Shown: piece after piece, positions 1 through 12,207 of the stretch
Position numbering within the stretch: position 1 is the stretch's first letter
Layout of the letters: each line of letters starts with the position of its first letter
DNA from: Adiantum capillus-veneris
Lineage: Eukaryota > Streptophyta > Polypodiopsida > Polypodiales > Pteridaceae
Assembly (NCBI GenBank): GCA_014529385.2
Contig: CM043971.1
Span: 24,774,769-24,838,768, forward strand
Length of the DNA stretch: 64,000 nt
Direction: 5' to 3'
Position numbers and translations under genes: made by a program
The notes under the pieces: generated by a model
The model's input: the letters and a program-made list of their open reading frames with translations, nothing else
What the model was told of the DNA's origin: nothing
The model's database searches: none

Positions 1-447
1 TGACCAGCTACTTCATTTAGTATCTCATCCTGAAATGGGAGGGGAAAGTGATCTCTTTTTGTTGCCTCATTGAGTGGACGGTAATCCACACACACCCTCC
101 ACTTTCCGTTTTTCTTAGGAGTGACAACAACGGGAGAGACCCACTCTGAATTCTCCACTGGATAAATGAAACCTGCTGCTAGAAGCTTTCTTACCTCCTT
201 GAGTAAAGCCTGCTCCTTGATGACTCCTAGCCTTCGTAGCTTCTGAGCCTTAGGTGTGGCCTCTGGCTTCAACTCAATTTTGTGTTGAACAGCATCTACT
301 CCACGCACATCGGTGTAGTCTTTAGCAAAAATCCTAGGAAATTTCCTTAGCACACATTTGAACTCCTCTCTTTCATCCTTTGTAAGTGTTGTTGATAGCA
401 TACCTTCCAGCATTCTTTCATCTTCCACTTTTGGTTCTCTTGGGAAC
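1..447 (-). CDS. Ty3/gypsy pol, pre-RT and RT fingers (element D, partial)
   Basis: The minus strand encodes the start of a retrotransposon reverse transcriptase, which copies element RNA into DNA inside the virus-like particle. Seen: a pre-RT segment with FPRIFAKDY and VQHKIEL, then EWVSPVVVTPKKNGKWRVCV, then DYRPLNEATKRDHFPLP. These are standard Ty3/gypsy RT motifs of the Athila/Tat type. The frame is open from about 447 to the window edge, where it is cut before the catalytic YxDD. It follows the gag-protease ORF of the same element but lies in another frame; the linker at about 450-607 contains a frame change. Whether that is programmed frameshifting or damage cannot be decided here. The family call is firm. 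Confidence 0.88.
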
Positions 448-607
448 CTACCTCCTCCAAACCTTGACAAGAGGTCTCTTGGTTGGTTGGCTTAAACCTT
501 ACCCCCATGACTTCGATGGAAGACTCCTCTTCAGTAATGCTGCCACTACTTTCTTCTTCTGAAGTGTTATCGGTCCAACCTTCTTCCGTCTCACTTTGAG
601 ATGATTC

Positions 608-2329
608 TTAATGGAGCTCCTCTTGGCATTGCTCCTTCATGTCAAAGACAACCTTCTTATGATTGTCGTTCCTGCAAATTAGCTTTCCACTCTCCCAATC
701 CTGCAAAGCTCGCATTTTCATTAGCCATGGTCTCCCTAGGATAAATGGGTAACCATTTCCTTTGGTAGACATGACATAGAAATCCACTGCCTTCTTACTG
801 CCAAAAGCCTCCACAAAAACATTTTTACAAATGCCTACGCACCTAGCCTTGCTATTTTTTGCCATCTTGACCTTAATTTCAGGTGTCTCATGGATGTGCA
901 TGCCTAGTTTTTGCATGATTCCCTCTGTCATGATGCAAATTTGTGCACCCCCATCCACTAGACCTTTCCTAACCAATCTCCCTTTTATGTAGCAATCTAG
1001 CACACATGTAATGTCCTCATTCATTTCAGCTTGTGCAATTTTTACAACAGGCACACTCTCTTTTACCTTTCTCTTAGTGCTAACTGCCCTTGTTAAATCC
1101 CTCCTAACTTGTGGACATAATGCAAGAAATTGAGGCCATGAGATATCAGGACCCTTACCTCTCATGTCTTCCAACAGGTTGTATGGAGCCATTCCATGTC
1201 CAAGAGGAAAGTCTTGGAGGTTGATACGACGTCGAGTCCTCTTAGCTTCCTTGGTCTCCTTTGACTTCTTTCCTCGTCCATGGTCACTTTGTGATGTAAC
1301 TCCTTCTTTCTCCTTACCTTTCCCTCGGCCACGCTTAATGCCATTTGCTTCCATGTCAACCTCTCTTGAATTTGTCACCTCTACCACATGCACATTTGGG
1401 TCTGGCAAAGGTGGAACTCCTTCCACTCCTTGTGGAGGTGGTCTTGCTCCATTTGGCCTTTGTATAAGCCGTGGTTGTTGACTAGTTCCTTCACCTGCAT
1501 TCATCACTGGGTAATTCAAGTTAGGTCTCCCTGGCTCCCCACGGGGCCAAGGACAATTATACATCCCATGTCCAGACTCACCGCAATTCCAACATTGCAA
1601 GACTCTCCTAGGTCGTGGGTCTCGCTCTTCAGACTTCTTTGCTTGTCCCTTTGGACCTACATCTTGTGCAAGGTGAATTGACAAGCTGCTTAAAGATTCA
1701 TTTAATTTCTCAATCACTTCCGCCGTTACCTCAGGAAGCTCCTTAGATGTTGATGCTTGTGACTTACCTTTCGGTCTAAGACCTTCTATTGGAACCTCCC
1801 CCCTTAAGCACTTGAGTTTCCTATATTTCTCAGCAGCCCTAGTTTCAGCTGCATCAAAGGTAGCAGGTGCACCCGCCTCAACTTTTACCTTAAGGTCAGG
1901 AAAGAGTCCGGCTATGAACCTCTCCTTCTTTAGAAATTCTGCACCATCACCAGGGTTAGCAACATTTCGTATCCATAAAGCCCAAAGACGTAGGAACTCT
2001 TGCTTGTACAAGTAGTAGTCATCTAAGTCTTTTTGCTTATGAGAAACAATGTCTTGCCATAATTTCTGAGTGTTTTGGGGATCAAAGAAGTATTTCTTGA
2101 AACGATTCAAAACTTCCGTGTAATTCCCTTTAAATTCCTCAGGCAAAGAGTCAAACCAAGTGCTAGCATCTTTCCTAAGGACCACCTCAAACATTTCTAC
2201 ACGTTCTTGATCAGTTACTATCCTCTTGATACGGCAAGACATCTTGAAATTCGCTAGAAATAATTCTGCATCCTCTCCAGGCTCTCCAAAGAAAAGAGGA
2301 TATCCAGACATTTGGCGTTGGCTCTCCAT
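608..2329 (-). CDS. Ty3/gypsy gag-protease ORF (element D)
   Basis: One open frame encodes a capsid (gag) domain followed by a retropepsin. The frame is open from 2407, but the first ATG gives a protein starting MESQRQMSG at 2329. Residue numbers here count from 2407. Gag occupies roughly residues 35-200, with the retrotransposon-gag pattern DASTWFDSLPEEFKG and FFDPQ. A perfect CCHC zinc knuckle, CWNCGESGHGMYNC, lies at 272-285. A basic, lysine-rich linker at about 355-395 is followed by an aspartic protease with LVDGGAQICIM at 483-493 and ILGRPWL at 556-562. The protease active site reads DGGA where the family normally has D[S/T]GA. The ORF is intact, unlike the other elements here, so this insertion may be comparatively young. 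RT follows downstream. Confidence 0.9.
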   Translation of the reverse strand: MESQRQMSGYPLFFGEPGEDAELFLANFKMSCRIKRIVTDQERVEMFEVVLRKDASTWFDSLPEEFKGNYTEVLNRFKKYFFDPQNTQKLWQDIVSHKQKDLDDYYLYKQEFLRLWALWIRNVANPGDGAEFLKKERFIAGLFPDLKVKVEAGAPATFDAAETRAAEKYRKLKCLRGEVPIEGLRPKGKSQASTSKELPEVTAEVIEKLNESLSSLSIHLAQDVGPKGQAKKSEERDPRPRRVLQCWNCGESGHGMYNCPWPRGEPGRPNLNYPVMNAGEGTSQQPRLIQRPNGARPPPQGVEGVPPLPDPNVHVVEVTNSREVDMEANGIKRGRGKGKEKEGVTSQSDHGRGKKSKETKEAKRTRRRINLQDFPLGHGMAPYNLLEDMRGKGPDISWPQFLALCPQVRRDLTRAVSTKRKVKESVPVVKIAQAEMNEDITCVLDCYIKGRLVRKGLVDGGAQICIMTEGIMQKLGMHIHETPEIKVKMAKNSKARCVGICKNVFVEAFGSKKAVDFYVMSTKGNGYPFILGRPWLMKMRALQDWESGKLICRNDNHKKVVFDMKEQCQEELH

Positions 2330-2413
2330 TGAATTGATTTCAAAGTGACGCGTTTTTGTTTTTTCTTTCTTTAAAAGATTTACACAATAATATTTTCTAA
2401 ATTGCAATCTATT

Positions 2414-2866
2414 CTACAACAAAATAAAAATATTCACATCAAATGACCTATGATAATCAATAAGAGGTAGAATGACAGGGTTTGGTGATGCGAGAATTTC
2501 TCCTACTCTTTGGGCACCAAACATGAATACCATACGTTGTTGAAAATGGATTTTTCTACTAATTGCAATGTTTATTCTAATGTGTGGAGTGAAATGGAAG
2601 GGGAAAACCTCTATTCCTGGGCCATTATCCATGGTCTATGCATGACCTAATGCTCAAAAAAAAACAAAAATATAGACGTCCAAACTAAGGTCGTACCTAA
2701 TCAGAGGCAAAATAAAAGGGTTTACTGAAGCGTTTATCTCGGCCAACCTAAGAGGACCTAAAATCCTACGAATTACTCGCTGAAATTGCAACTTAGTACT
2801 AACAATTATGTGTACCTTTTGCCTTGCAATGGGAATGAAAGGATCATACAAATTCTCGTGATTCAT
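2414..2866 (-). repeat. Diverged tandem duplication in the leader of element D
   Basis: Two segments of about 220 bp (2414-2632 and 2654-2866) lie between the primer site and gag. Their minus-strand translations align over about 50 residues, sharing for instance PVILPLIDY versus PFILPLIRY and DVNIFILL versus DVYIFVFF. The DNA is also similar. Both frames stay open. This is either a duplicated leader segment or a pair of small leader ORFs; I do not recognise a protein family. Confidence 0.6.
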
Positions 2867-2923
2867 GCAACCTACTTGACTATGCTAAAGGTTGAACCTA
2901 CACAAAAAGATACACAAGCCTTT

Positions 2924-2940
2924 CCTCACTGGGGGCACCA
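2924..2940 (-). other. Putative primer binding site of element D
   Basis: The minus strand reads TGGTGCCCCCAGTGAGG just inside the proposed 5' LTR end (CA, then ATTT). It resembles the TGGCGCC-type primer sites of plant Athila/Tat elements rather than the tRNA-iMet type. The matching tRNA was not checked. Confidence 0.5.
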
Positions 2941-2944
2941 AAAT

Positions 2945-3873
2945 TGAGGCGGTCCGAGGCGGGCAACAAGAGAGGCGACCTCTAAACACCCCTCAAGGCT
3001 CCCGTGCTGCTCAATTGGGGCTGGGGCAACCACAAGCACAACACAACAACAAACCCACAGCCAAACCCAAACAAGATAGGGGCACCACCTAGTTATGGTA
3101 TGCGAACTAGGACGCAAGAGAGATTTTGGCACAACCAAGAAGATGCACTACACAACACACACAAACAACCTCACACCAAGACACACACAAACTGGACCAG
3201 AGAGAGCTAGAGCAAAGGGAAGAGAGAGAGAAAAGGACCTTGCGTAATACCGTATTTGTGACTTGCAAATGGAGATGGTTCGTTATGATGCTATCGTAGA
3301 ACTTGTATAAACTCACTCAATGCTTAGTGATTGCTAAACATTGCCAAAACACACATACACTGTCTTAGGGTGTGGGAGACCTCTCACCACAATACCCTCT
3401 TACAATGGACACACAACTGACAATGAAAAACACACTAAAACACTTTCTAAAATCAAGATCAACCGATAAAACTCAAATACACAAGTCACCTTGAATTCAC
3501 CAAACCGTATTGCACAAATGGAAGGACGAAGATTTGAACGTCGAATCACGCCTCTGATGCACCAAACCTCAATTTATTGATGATGAAGGAGCATATACAA
3601 TAGTGGTTTTGAGATTTGTGGAACTCACGCTCTCTCACTTGCAATGTGTAGCTCGAAGGCTTCTCTCACACCAAGAGTGAAGCTCACAAGTGGTTGCTAC
3701 ACCTAAGTTTCTCCTCACGCATAGAGTGTTGGGGTGCTATGTGAGATATTGGAGGTTGTTTTACAAGAAGGAGAGGGGCCTATTTATAGGTTGGAGACCC
3801 CTCATTAAGATTATTGGAAATCCTAATTTACAAGCTAACAAATCAGGATTATGATTTTTTGAATATCAAAACA
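2945..3873 (-). mobile_element. Putative 5' LTR of element D
   Basis: On the minus strand this starts TGTTTTGATATTC at 3873 and ends in CA at 2945, directly before the primer-like site. It contains a good TATA box, CCTATAAATAGG, at 3781-3792. The matching 3' LTR would lie left of the window, so the boundaries rest only on TG/CA, the TATA box and the primer site. Confidence 0.5.
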
Positions 3874-3966
3874 TTGCGGGCCTTCTTTGTTTGCTTGAGT
3901 CATGGGTGTGGGCTCAAAAGAGAGCATTATTGATGGTAGATAAGGTGAAAGTAAGTTTTAAGAAAG

Positions 3967-3968
<2 letters not shown>

Positions 3969-4021
<53 letters not shown>
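3969..4021. repeat. (GA)n microsatellite
   Basis: Uninterrupted GA dinucleotide run of about 26 units. Confidence 0.98.
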
Positions 4022-4023
<2 letters not shown>

Positions 4024-6560
4024 ACTATACATGTCTTGAGGTGAGGTGTCTTTTATGGTTAGGTCAATGCTATTTTGTGTTAGTATGTTAGTCGTTAGTA
4101 ATCACTAGAAAGTTAATGTTACATTTACAATGGGTAGAGTGAGTTGATTTGATGAAGGAAAAGGGGTGAATTAAAAGAGAATCATTGAGATGGTGAAGCT
4201 TTGAAGAAGCTTGAACTCACCCTTGTGTAGATTGTGGAAAAAATGACCGCTGGTCTTCTTCTTCTTCTTCGCTTCTTTACGCCGCCGCCACGGTTGACCA
4301 CCACGATGAAAAGAGGATTTGTTGATGAAAAATCCTCAATTTGCAGAAGTTATCATGGTTAAGATGCTGAATTTTAGATATTTTAGGAGAGGTAAATGAA
4401 ATTGTAACATAGAAGCAATAGAGAGAGACATGGAGAGGGTGTATGTATGTAGAGGTTCATAAAAGAACTATAGGGATGAGAGAGAAGGGTAATGGTGAAG
4501 AGGGTGGGAGAAGCCATGGAAATTGCAGGTTTGAGTGAGGGAAGGAGAGGGAGGGATGTGTAAGAGTGAGTAGGTGTGTGGAAGGGTGAGAGAAGACTAA
4601 GGGCTACTTGTGAGAAAAGTGGGCAGACTGGGGCCCACTCAAAAAATCATATCTCACCGCTGGTAGCTCCAAAAATCATGAAAAAATTTGAGGTGATTGT
4701 TCAAAGCGTGGGCTACATTTTCTCTTTTGACCACCGCTCCAAATTCGGAGTGGAGATAGGTGCCAAAATTCTCACCAAAAAGCCTGTTTTTTATGTCTGC
4801 AAAAGTCTTTTAGTGGCCCCCTCCTTTGTTGAATTTGTACAATGCATCCAAGAGTGAGCCCCTCCTTTGTCATATTATAATATAAAGCATTCAAGTTGCC
4901 CTTGACCCATGCATGGAGGAGGATTATTGGTGAAATAAGAAATATATACATGGTGGGACTAGTGTATGGACTATTCATGGACTTTAGCTCAATGAGCACA
5001 TGGTGTTAGAATAATGAGTAAAAATAATAATAAAAATATGGAGGAGTTATGGATATGGAAAGATATTGGAATCATATGATATGGTCCCTCCTTGAATTAT
5101 TTTGGGTGAAAGAGGAAAAGGTGTGCAAGTAAATAATATAATAAAAGTAACCAATGAGTAGAAATCAATTTTTTGTTTTCACGAGGGTGAGGGTGAAAAT
5201 GTGGGAGTGATTTGTATAAAGGAAAAATATGAGGTTAGAGTATGTTCATATTGGCAAAAAATATAATTATGGTGTAAGAGGATGAAAGAAGGTGTACATA
5301 GGTTTAATAAAACACACACCTAAGTAGAAATATTTAAATAAAATACCAAAATAATTATAAAAAATCCCTATATTTAGGCCATATATACAATGAAATATTT
5401 ACACACAAAGAGGCCATAATATACTTTTATTTTTTTTGGCTCACCTAGCCCAGTGACTAGCTAGCTGAGGGTTTTTAAGAAGATATGGGAAAAGCCCCCT
5501 AACTCACACACGCCTATGTACAGTGAAATGGTAGGGATAGCCATAGCGTTTGGGTGAATTTGGTAGGGTGGAGTAATCTAGTATGGCAATTATGGAGAGC
5601 CGAAAAACGTCTATCAGCGTTAAAGATCTTCTCTTAATATCATGGGGAATGCCTTTCTAATAATTAATGGTTACTTAGGTTCTTAATCCGATTTAGACAG
5701 CATTGTGTGAAATGTACTAGGGCTTTCTAGTGGGCTTAGTCCCTATTGACCTTTAGCTTAAGTATTATAAAGGGAGTTTACTAGTGTGATGAGCCTGGGG
5801 AGGGTAACAATGTTATATGACCCCAAAGTTACAAAATTAAAATGTTGAAAACGAACAAACAAAAAATCACAGTGCCACAATGTAAAATCTTAAGCTGGAA
5901 GAGACATCTCAGCTTGATTTGGTACTTCACTCACATGTATCGCCTATGGTATAGAGCCCTAGAGGTTCCTTGTGTGGGCGCTTTTCCTTGAGAAGAAAAA
6001 AACCCGAGGCATACAAATAAGCACACACATCAAAATTGAATCACTGTGAAAAGACTTTAGGGGGTCAAAGAAAAAGTAATCAGTCAGGCAATGATTTCAT
6101 GAGAAATTCCTTTTATCATAGCTTAACTACAAGGTCTTCTAGGTATAGCCTCTAGTCGGCCCTCGAACATGAAATACTTGGCTCTCGCGATTAAACAACT
6201 TAATTGACCAGAGAAAATTAAGAAGCTTACCCATGGTATTAATAGTCGATCTCTAGTACCTTTCGACCATTAAATTAGCAACCCCATACTTGTTTAATTT
6301 TTACCTTTACATTTGTTTATGCATTTGATTATATTGCAATTTAATGTTTATTGTTGACAAATGGTTTAAAATTCTATTACCAATCAATTTGTCTGCCTAA
6401 AACTGCATATGCTTTTTAATTGTATATGAGAATGAAATTATTGTGCCAATGTTGTTTGATTTTGCCGTGACTAAAGAAGCCTAAGGACATTCATCTCAAA
6501 TGCTCTTCCACCTCGACGAACGCGCTAGAACTCAATAGCTTCCGAGGACGGAATCTACAT
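4022..6560. other. AT-rich non-coding stretch
   Basis: No convincing gene. It holds a short CTT run near 4256-4270 and scattered short frames without family features. The last 80 bases before 6560 could be the degraded 3' end of an LTR element, because a purine run follows. Confidence 0.5.
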
Positions 6561-7090
6561 CAGGAAGGGGGGCATGTTAACACTTGGTAGAGTCAGGTAC
6601 CAGGCTTGTCGGTCCAATAGAAAAAGGGTAGAGTGATCGCTGATGAGAGGCGCACTCTAACTGGAACATTCAAGGGTTAGTTGGCTAAGCATAGGCGCCC
6701 AAGTGTGAATGGGGCGAGCTCATATAAAAGTCAACTAAACCTAAAATTCATTCATTCTCTCAGTGTGCAATGGAAGAAGTGCTCTTGCTCTATCTCCATC
6801 TCCATCTCCATTGTGTGCTCACAGGTGTGTGTGTGTGTGTGTGTGCTTGAAAGAGAGAGGGAGAGAGTGTGTGTGCGATCGAGCATTGCAGCGGCACCTG
6901 CAGCGATGAGGCGGTTGAGCGCAGTACGACGGCAGCTCCCTCTTTTTTGTGGCAAGGAATCCTTCACGGCGGCAAGCATAGAGAGGTGAGTGACACACCC
7001 CTGCTCTCTGCGAGCTTGCTAGGCCTGCTAGTTGTGTGCTTGCAGCCTTCGTGGCTCTCACACGGTGCTCGGAAACTCCCTAGCTCTGAC
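6561..7090 (+). mobile_element. Putative LTR, plus orientation
   Basis: A purine tract (AGGAAGGGGGGCA, about 6561-6573) is followed by TGTTAACACTTGG at 6574, the layout of a polypurine tract and LTR start. A TATA-like CATATAAAAG occurs at about 6722. A GT/CA microsatellite lies at about 6825-6845. No partner LTR was found in the window and the right end is a guess, so this is weak. Confidence 0.3.
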
Positions 7091-7498
7091 ACGTGCAACA
7101 AACGCGCACAATTATGAAGACTATAAATAGGACCCATTACTCAGTTTTGGGGGGTCACAATATCCAATATTCTATATCCAAGAGCCTATAGTATAGATGA
7201 AATTCCTTCATCCTTAACCCCAAGCCTCATATTTGTATCGTGAGCCATTGGTTGATATACTTTGTAATCTCATTAAGATGGAGTCTCTTTCAGTGCTAAC
7301 TCTAGTTGTACACTATGTGGATTCTGAATAATACAATTCCAGTTCCATTTATATTTTCTAGTGTCTAGTTCTAGTTGTGTCTTTCAGTACTCTAAAGTTT
7401 GCCAAAATTGTGATTTTTAGGGCTCATTTTTGCTTATATAATTGTGCTACTTGGTTGTAACTTTCCAGAATGGTCTAATTTTTTAATGTGCTCATACA
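7091..7498 (+). promoter_or_regulatory. Possible promoter/leader before the B+ gag frame
   Basis: CTATAAATAGG lies at about 7121, some 370 bases before the ATG of the B-family gag frame. It does not match the TATA region of the B 3' LTR (10680), so the expected 5' LTR of this copy is missing, diverged or replaced. Confidence 0.3.
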
Positions 7499-10397
7499 AT
7501 GTCGGGTTCTCTCTCATCTACCTCGAAAGCTTCGAAGAAAAAGACCATCAACCAGAAATTTGTTGAACTCCCACCATATCAGCTAGAGGAAGACTCCTTG
7601 AGAGAGGCAAATGTCCCCTGGTTGGCAAAAGACCAATTGGATAGCCAACATGTCACTGTCTACCACGGATCATTCAAGAGTGCTCATGGAACCAAGTCAA
7701 AGTACAAATGCTACCAAGGGAAGCTCAGGATCTCATCAAAGAATAGGTAGTTCAACCACTTTAGGAAAACATTGGCCTTAAGGACTACATAGAGATGGAC
7801 CCTTGTGGTGTCGATTACAAAAGAGTATATGATCTCTTGCACAATATCACAAAGGAAGGATGATCCACCATATCTGATCTCAATGGATCTCCTATTGAAG
7901 TTCACATAATAGAGGACCAAGTGGCAGAAGCACTCAAGCTTCAAAAAAGAGGAAAATCTATGAGGGACAGAGTGGTATTTTCACTAGTTGGTCATCCTCC
8001 TTTTTGGAATTGAAGCAAAGGGAAATAGAGTAGGCACTGCGGCTCTATCACTAACATTTTCACTTCACTGCCAAAAGACTGCCAAGGTATACAGTTCCCA
8101 ATCATGCCGTGGCTTCCACCTTCACACAAGCATCAAAGAAAGAGGGGATGACAAAGGTGAACCACGCACAATACATATACACAACCCTCACTCATGTGAA
8201 GAATCCAGAGAACATCACATTTTTAGGAGCTCCAAAAGTGATCACCAAAATTGCCTATCACGCTATAGGCCAAGTAGAGCATCTACCGCCTTCCCCAGAG
8301 AAAACTTTATGGCTGCTCAACAAGATAGATGAGGAGCCAAAGGTGCAAACACGGGCTCCACTAGTGGCAACAAGACTTCAGACTTGATTAGTCGTTGTAC
8401 TAGCTCAAGAACCCACATTCACAGCAATAAAAGAAGAAGGTAACAGAGAGGAGGAAGTGCAAGAAGAGGACGACACTCCTCTTGAAATAAAAAGGAAAGA
8501 GAAAGGGGAAGCTAAAGTGGATGAAGTAAATCAGACCAAGAAACATAGGCCAATAGTAGTTATTGAAGAACCAGCACAAAGGGTAGCAAGACTCAAAAGA
8601 GAGAAGGTGGATTTTGAGCTATCTAAAGAGGGCTCAAAGGTGATTTTGAGGAAAAGTGGAAACCATCTCCAATAAGAGTCAAAATTCACACTAAACACCC
8701 AATGTTCGACGAAAAATATGACCCTCGGGCTAGCCTAGAGCATCTCTACGATAAAGAGGAACAACAAAGAGAACATGCCCAGGCACAAGAAGAAGATAGT
8801 ACACATACTCAGGAGGGTTCACCCAAAGAACCGGAAAACCCTACTGCAAAAGTTCCACACTTCTCTCCCACAAATACACTACCACAACAGGAGACTACTC
8901 CAGAGGAAGCCACTCCCATTGCTATCAATCTAGAACCTAATTCCAAACCACTCAAAGAAACTGTCAACGAACAAGAGACTAAACCAACTAGTCCCACAAT
9001 GACACCATCTCCTCAAGCCAACCAACCAGATGAGCCAATGGCTGAGACTTAGGACACACAAACAGATTAGTCAAAAGCGAGACTTAGGACACACAAACAG
9101 ATTAGTCAAAAGCGAGCAACACAAGAATAATGGAGAATTTAGGGGACATAGATGAATACACACAGTATGCCCACGATGTAATAGACAAAATGAAGGATGA
9201 AATTTATGCTCACCACCAACATCTACATAGTGTATACGGGCATCTGTGACTTTGTGATGGAAGACTAGACTTGGCCAATATATGTGTCAAGACATACAAA
9301 GAAGCCATGGATTTCAAAGAACAATAATTGGCTGAACTAATTGCAAAGACACCAACAGATCTGGAAACTCTTCACACAACAAATAAGCAACACAAGCACA
9401 GGTCACAAAGGCCACTTTAGCTCTACAAGAGCCAGAGGCTACGATACAACGCCTACAGATTTAGCTTAACATTGCAAATACAAAGATAGCCGAGGTGGAA
9501 GCATGATGCCAAGAGTAGAATGCACTTCTAAATCAGCTAAAGGATAACCCAGCAGTAGCCACACTACAGGGCATAGATGCTACCTATCAAACAATGGGGC
9601 AGAAGGTTAAGGACTTAGAGATGGAGCTAAAGCTTGAGCAAAGTCCTCCAAATCAAATAAAGACTGGTCAAGGATCTCCAAGTAAATCCTACACTACAGT
9701 ACCCCAAATGGCACGAGATTTGGCTTAATTGACATCGCAAGTATCTCAATTTATTCACAAATGCACCATTACTAATCAAACAGGATCATGTGTAGTGCTC
9801 GGTACTGAGAGTCAAAAATTGACATCAACACCTTCTCCTCCAACAAAAAAGACCAACCTAGCTTAACTACCCCCAATTTCCAAATAACCAACCAACAGAG
9901 TCATACATGGTGGAGACACTATCTTTGACCATAGAGCTATTTCGGGGTATCCCAGATTTGGCATACATTATGCTCGTAAAGATTGCAAAGATGCTTGTTT
10001 GCAAACCTTTCATAGGGCAGAAAAAACCGATGCAACATGGATGTCCTTCCTCGAAGGTACACAAGTTCTATGCTATTATCTCTCTGGTCCGCCATCTAAA
10101 GAAGTCCTTCATGGATTCTACACAAGGGCCATATTTCTCCCATCATATTATATGTAGAAATTTGAAGAAGCATTCTACATGGGCTTTTGCACTTATAGAT
10201 CAAAGATCTTCGGCCCGATCATCACAAACCTGCGGGCTCGATTTGTCAGCTATTTAGCAATGGATCTGAATAATTCAATCAACATGCAATTCATGTCCAT
10301 CAAAGACAAAGATCTATGTATCAAGTACCAATAAGGTCTTGAGAATCAAGCAAAGAGAAAAGCGATGCAAAAGCCCGACCACTACTTAGCACCCTAA
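7499..10397 (+). pseudogene. Family B gag-like protein, plus copy (decayed)
   Basis: This is the broken plus-strand version of the protein at 30407-26987. Matching parts, in order: an N-terminal block (ELPPYQ; then MDPCGVDYKRVYDLL near 7800, matching EQDPCRVDFQKAYELL); a second block from 8109 (HAQYIYTTL, ITFLGAPKVITKIAYHAI); a charged Pro/Glu linker at 8457-9052; a coiled-coil-like stretch at about 9120-9760; and a C-terminal block from about 9907 (MSFLEGTQVLCYYLSG, VLHGFYTRAIFLPS). It ends KPDHYLAP at 10397, matching SKDYFSP of the other copy. It has several stops and frameshifts and is shorter (about 2.9 versus 3.4 kb). A purine tract and LTR follow after only 24 bases, so no pol was ever present 3' of gag. 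The role as gag is inferred from position. Confidence 0.75.
9044..9113 (+). repeat. Perfect 35-bp tandem duplication
   Basis: Two identical adjacent 35-bp units starting GAGACTTAGGACACACAAAC. Because 35 is not a multiple of three it shifts the frame of the B+ gag; perfect identity suggests a recent event. Confidence 0.95.
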
Positions 10398-10421
10398 GTA
10401 GTTGTGTTACGGACGACACAG

Positions 10422-10436
10422 GCAAGGAGGGGTGAA
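10422..10436 (+). other. Polypurine tract of B+
   Basis: GCAAGGAGGGGTGAA, directly before an LTR beginning TGTTTGCTGC. It matches the tract GCAAGGAGGGGGGGAA of the inverted B copy, and both start 24 bases after the gag stop codon. Confidence 0.75.
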
Positions 10437-10925
10437 TGTTTGCTGCTCAGGTAGCAAGAGAAAAAGCATCAAGAAGGACTACACACATTTTTTCAATCAT
10501 AATCATTGTAATCAAACCCATTTTATTATTGAAAAATCCCGCAAGTCCAAAGCCGTTGTAATGTTAATGGGTACGAATGAGTCTAAAGGGGCCAATGGCT
10601 TCCACGTTTGTAATTATGTGCAGTCTCTTAACCTTGTATTGATCCCCAAGAGGAATCCTTTTGTACACCTTGGATAATGTATAAAAGCCAAATTTGGTAA
10701 CTTTAAGACCTAAGTTTTGGATAATAAAGAGTAAGCGTTGTTGTAGTAGCTCAACAATTGTCTATTGTTTCTTCAATATCTCGTCTCTCTCGCGTATAGT
10801 ATTGCATTGTTGTTTTGAGAAAACCAATGCATTCGCAGGTGAAGTAAGTTTCTCCCAATAAAGTGTACTTTTATTCATGACTGTCTATAAGTTGTTTTTG
10901 TTCCCTATGCCTGATACACACACTA
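10437..10925 (+). mobile_element. 3' LTR of B+ (right end uncertain)
   Basis: It starts TGTTTGCTGCTCAGG. Like the other B LTR it carries TATAAAAGCCAA (here 10680) followed by TTGGATAAT and an AATAAAG-type signal. The right boundary could not be fixed by eye; a CA near 10922 is one candidate. Confidence 0.6.
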
Positions 10926-11560
10926 AGATAGGATTTTGACCTTAAAGATAGATAGAGCACATCTAGAGGAAGCTATAGAGCCCTTCTGGGATCAAAATGT
11001 ACAACCCTAAAATAGGTTGTTTATCTTATGCGTGATTTTTTCAGGGTGTCAGAAATGGAATTTGAGCACATGAGAGTGTAGAGGATACCCTGCCCATGCT
11101 AGGTATTAAGTTTCATTCCATTCGGAGGCCGGTAGCTACACAAATTCATCCGATCAAGTTTGCGGTAGAGAAAGTAGCTTTGGTGTCTCACACACTTGAG
11201 ACTTAGATAAGTAGAAGCAACATAGACTTGGGTTTTTCAAGAGATTAGCTATTTTTTGTAGCCTCCATGCACTAGCCGAGTCAGCTACGTCCCACGGATT
11301 GACATTTTAGGTCTATGGTTCTCACTTTGCTAGCATTGATATGGTGAGGCTTGGCAACCAACCGACAATCCCCTTAACTTTTGTTGCCAGGTGTGAAACC
11401 CCTCCCCATTGTACTTTTTAATTCCCTTTTCCCTCATTGTGCTAATAGAGGGGTCTCAGCTTAGGAGACTCTCCTAGCCAGTGTCTACCTCTTTACATGA
11501 GCACAAAAATTTGAAATTTATTTGAAGTTGTTGTGCTTGGCTAGAGTCATTTCATTGCAA

Positions 11561-11594
<34 letters not shown>

Positions 11595-11879
11595 CTTCCT
11601 TTGCGAAGCTCCTCTTGACCAGGGTGAAGCCCCTCTTCACAAAGAAGTAATGCTCCTCTGCTTTGCTTTGATGTTTAGCCAAGCCGACGTGGAGTACGAA
11701 GTATTGGATAGGTTGATGATCCCCTTTTGAATGCTTGTTGTGCTACCTTTTGAATACTCAAAAGGTTGAATGTTGAAGCTTCATTTGAAAAGTTTGAAGT
11801 TACCTTTTTTTAGAGGGGAGTGTGAGGTCCTTGGTGCATGCAATAGCATGGGAATTCCCTCTTTTCTTGTCGGAGCTCT
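10926..11879. other. Non-coding spacer between B+ and X copy 1
   Basis: No gene seen. It contains a GA microsatellite at about 11563-11591. Part may belong to the B LTR. Confidence 0.5.
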
Positions 11880-12145
11880 TGAGAGATACTCCTCCTCGGG
11901 GGTCTGTGCACAAAATATACAATTTACACCTTTATACAATTGTCAATATATATTAGCATTGAGGAAGCGTTTGCATAGGGGAGGAGCTCTTAGTGACCAA
12001 CCAAGCATGGATTTTAGGCCATGAGCCGGAATGCATCAAGAGGTACCTAGCAACTAGTACTACCCCTGAATGGGTGTTGTGAATGAAAACGTACTCAAGA
12101 AAAATATAACATTGTGGAGGGTGAATATATGTGTACACCGCATTG

Positions 12146-12207
<62 letters not shown>

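Noticed and set aside
6681-7117. Several frames of 70-100 codons on both strands
   Set aside because: They cross a GT microsatellite in a probable LTR; no domain, no codon logic.
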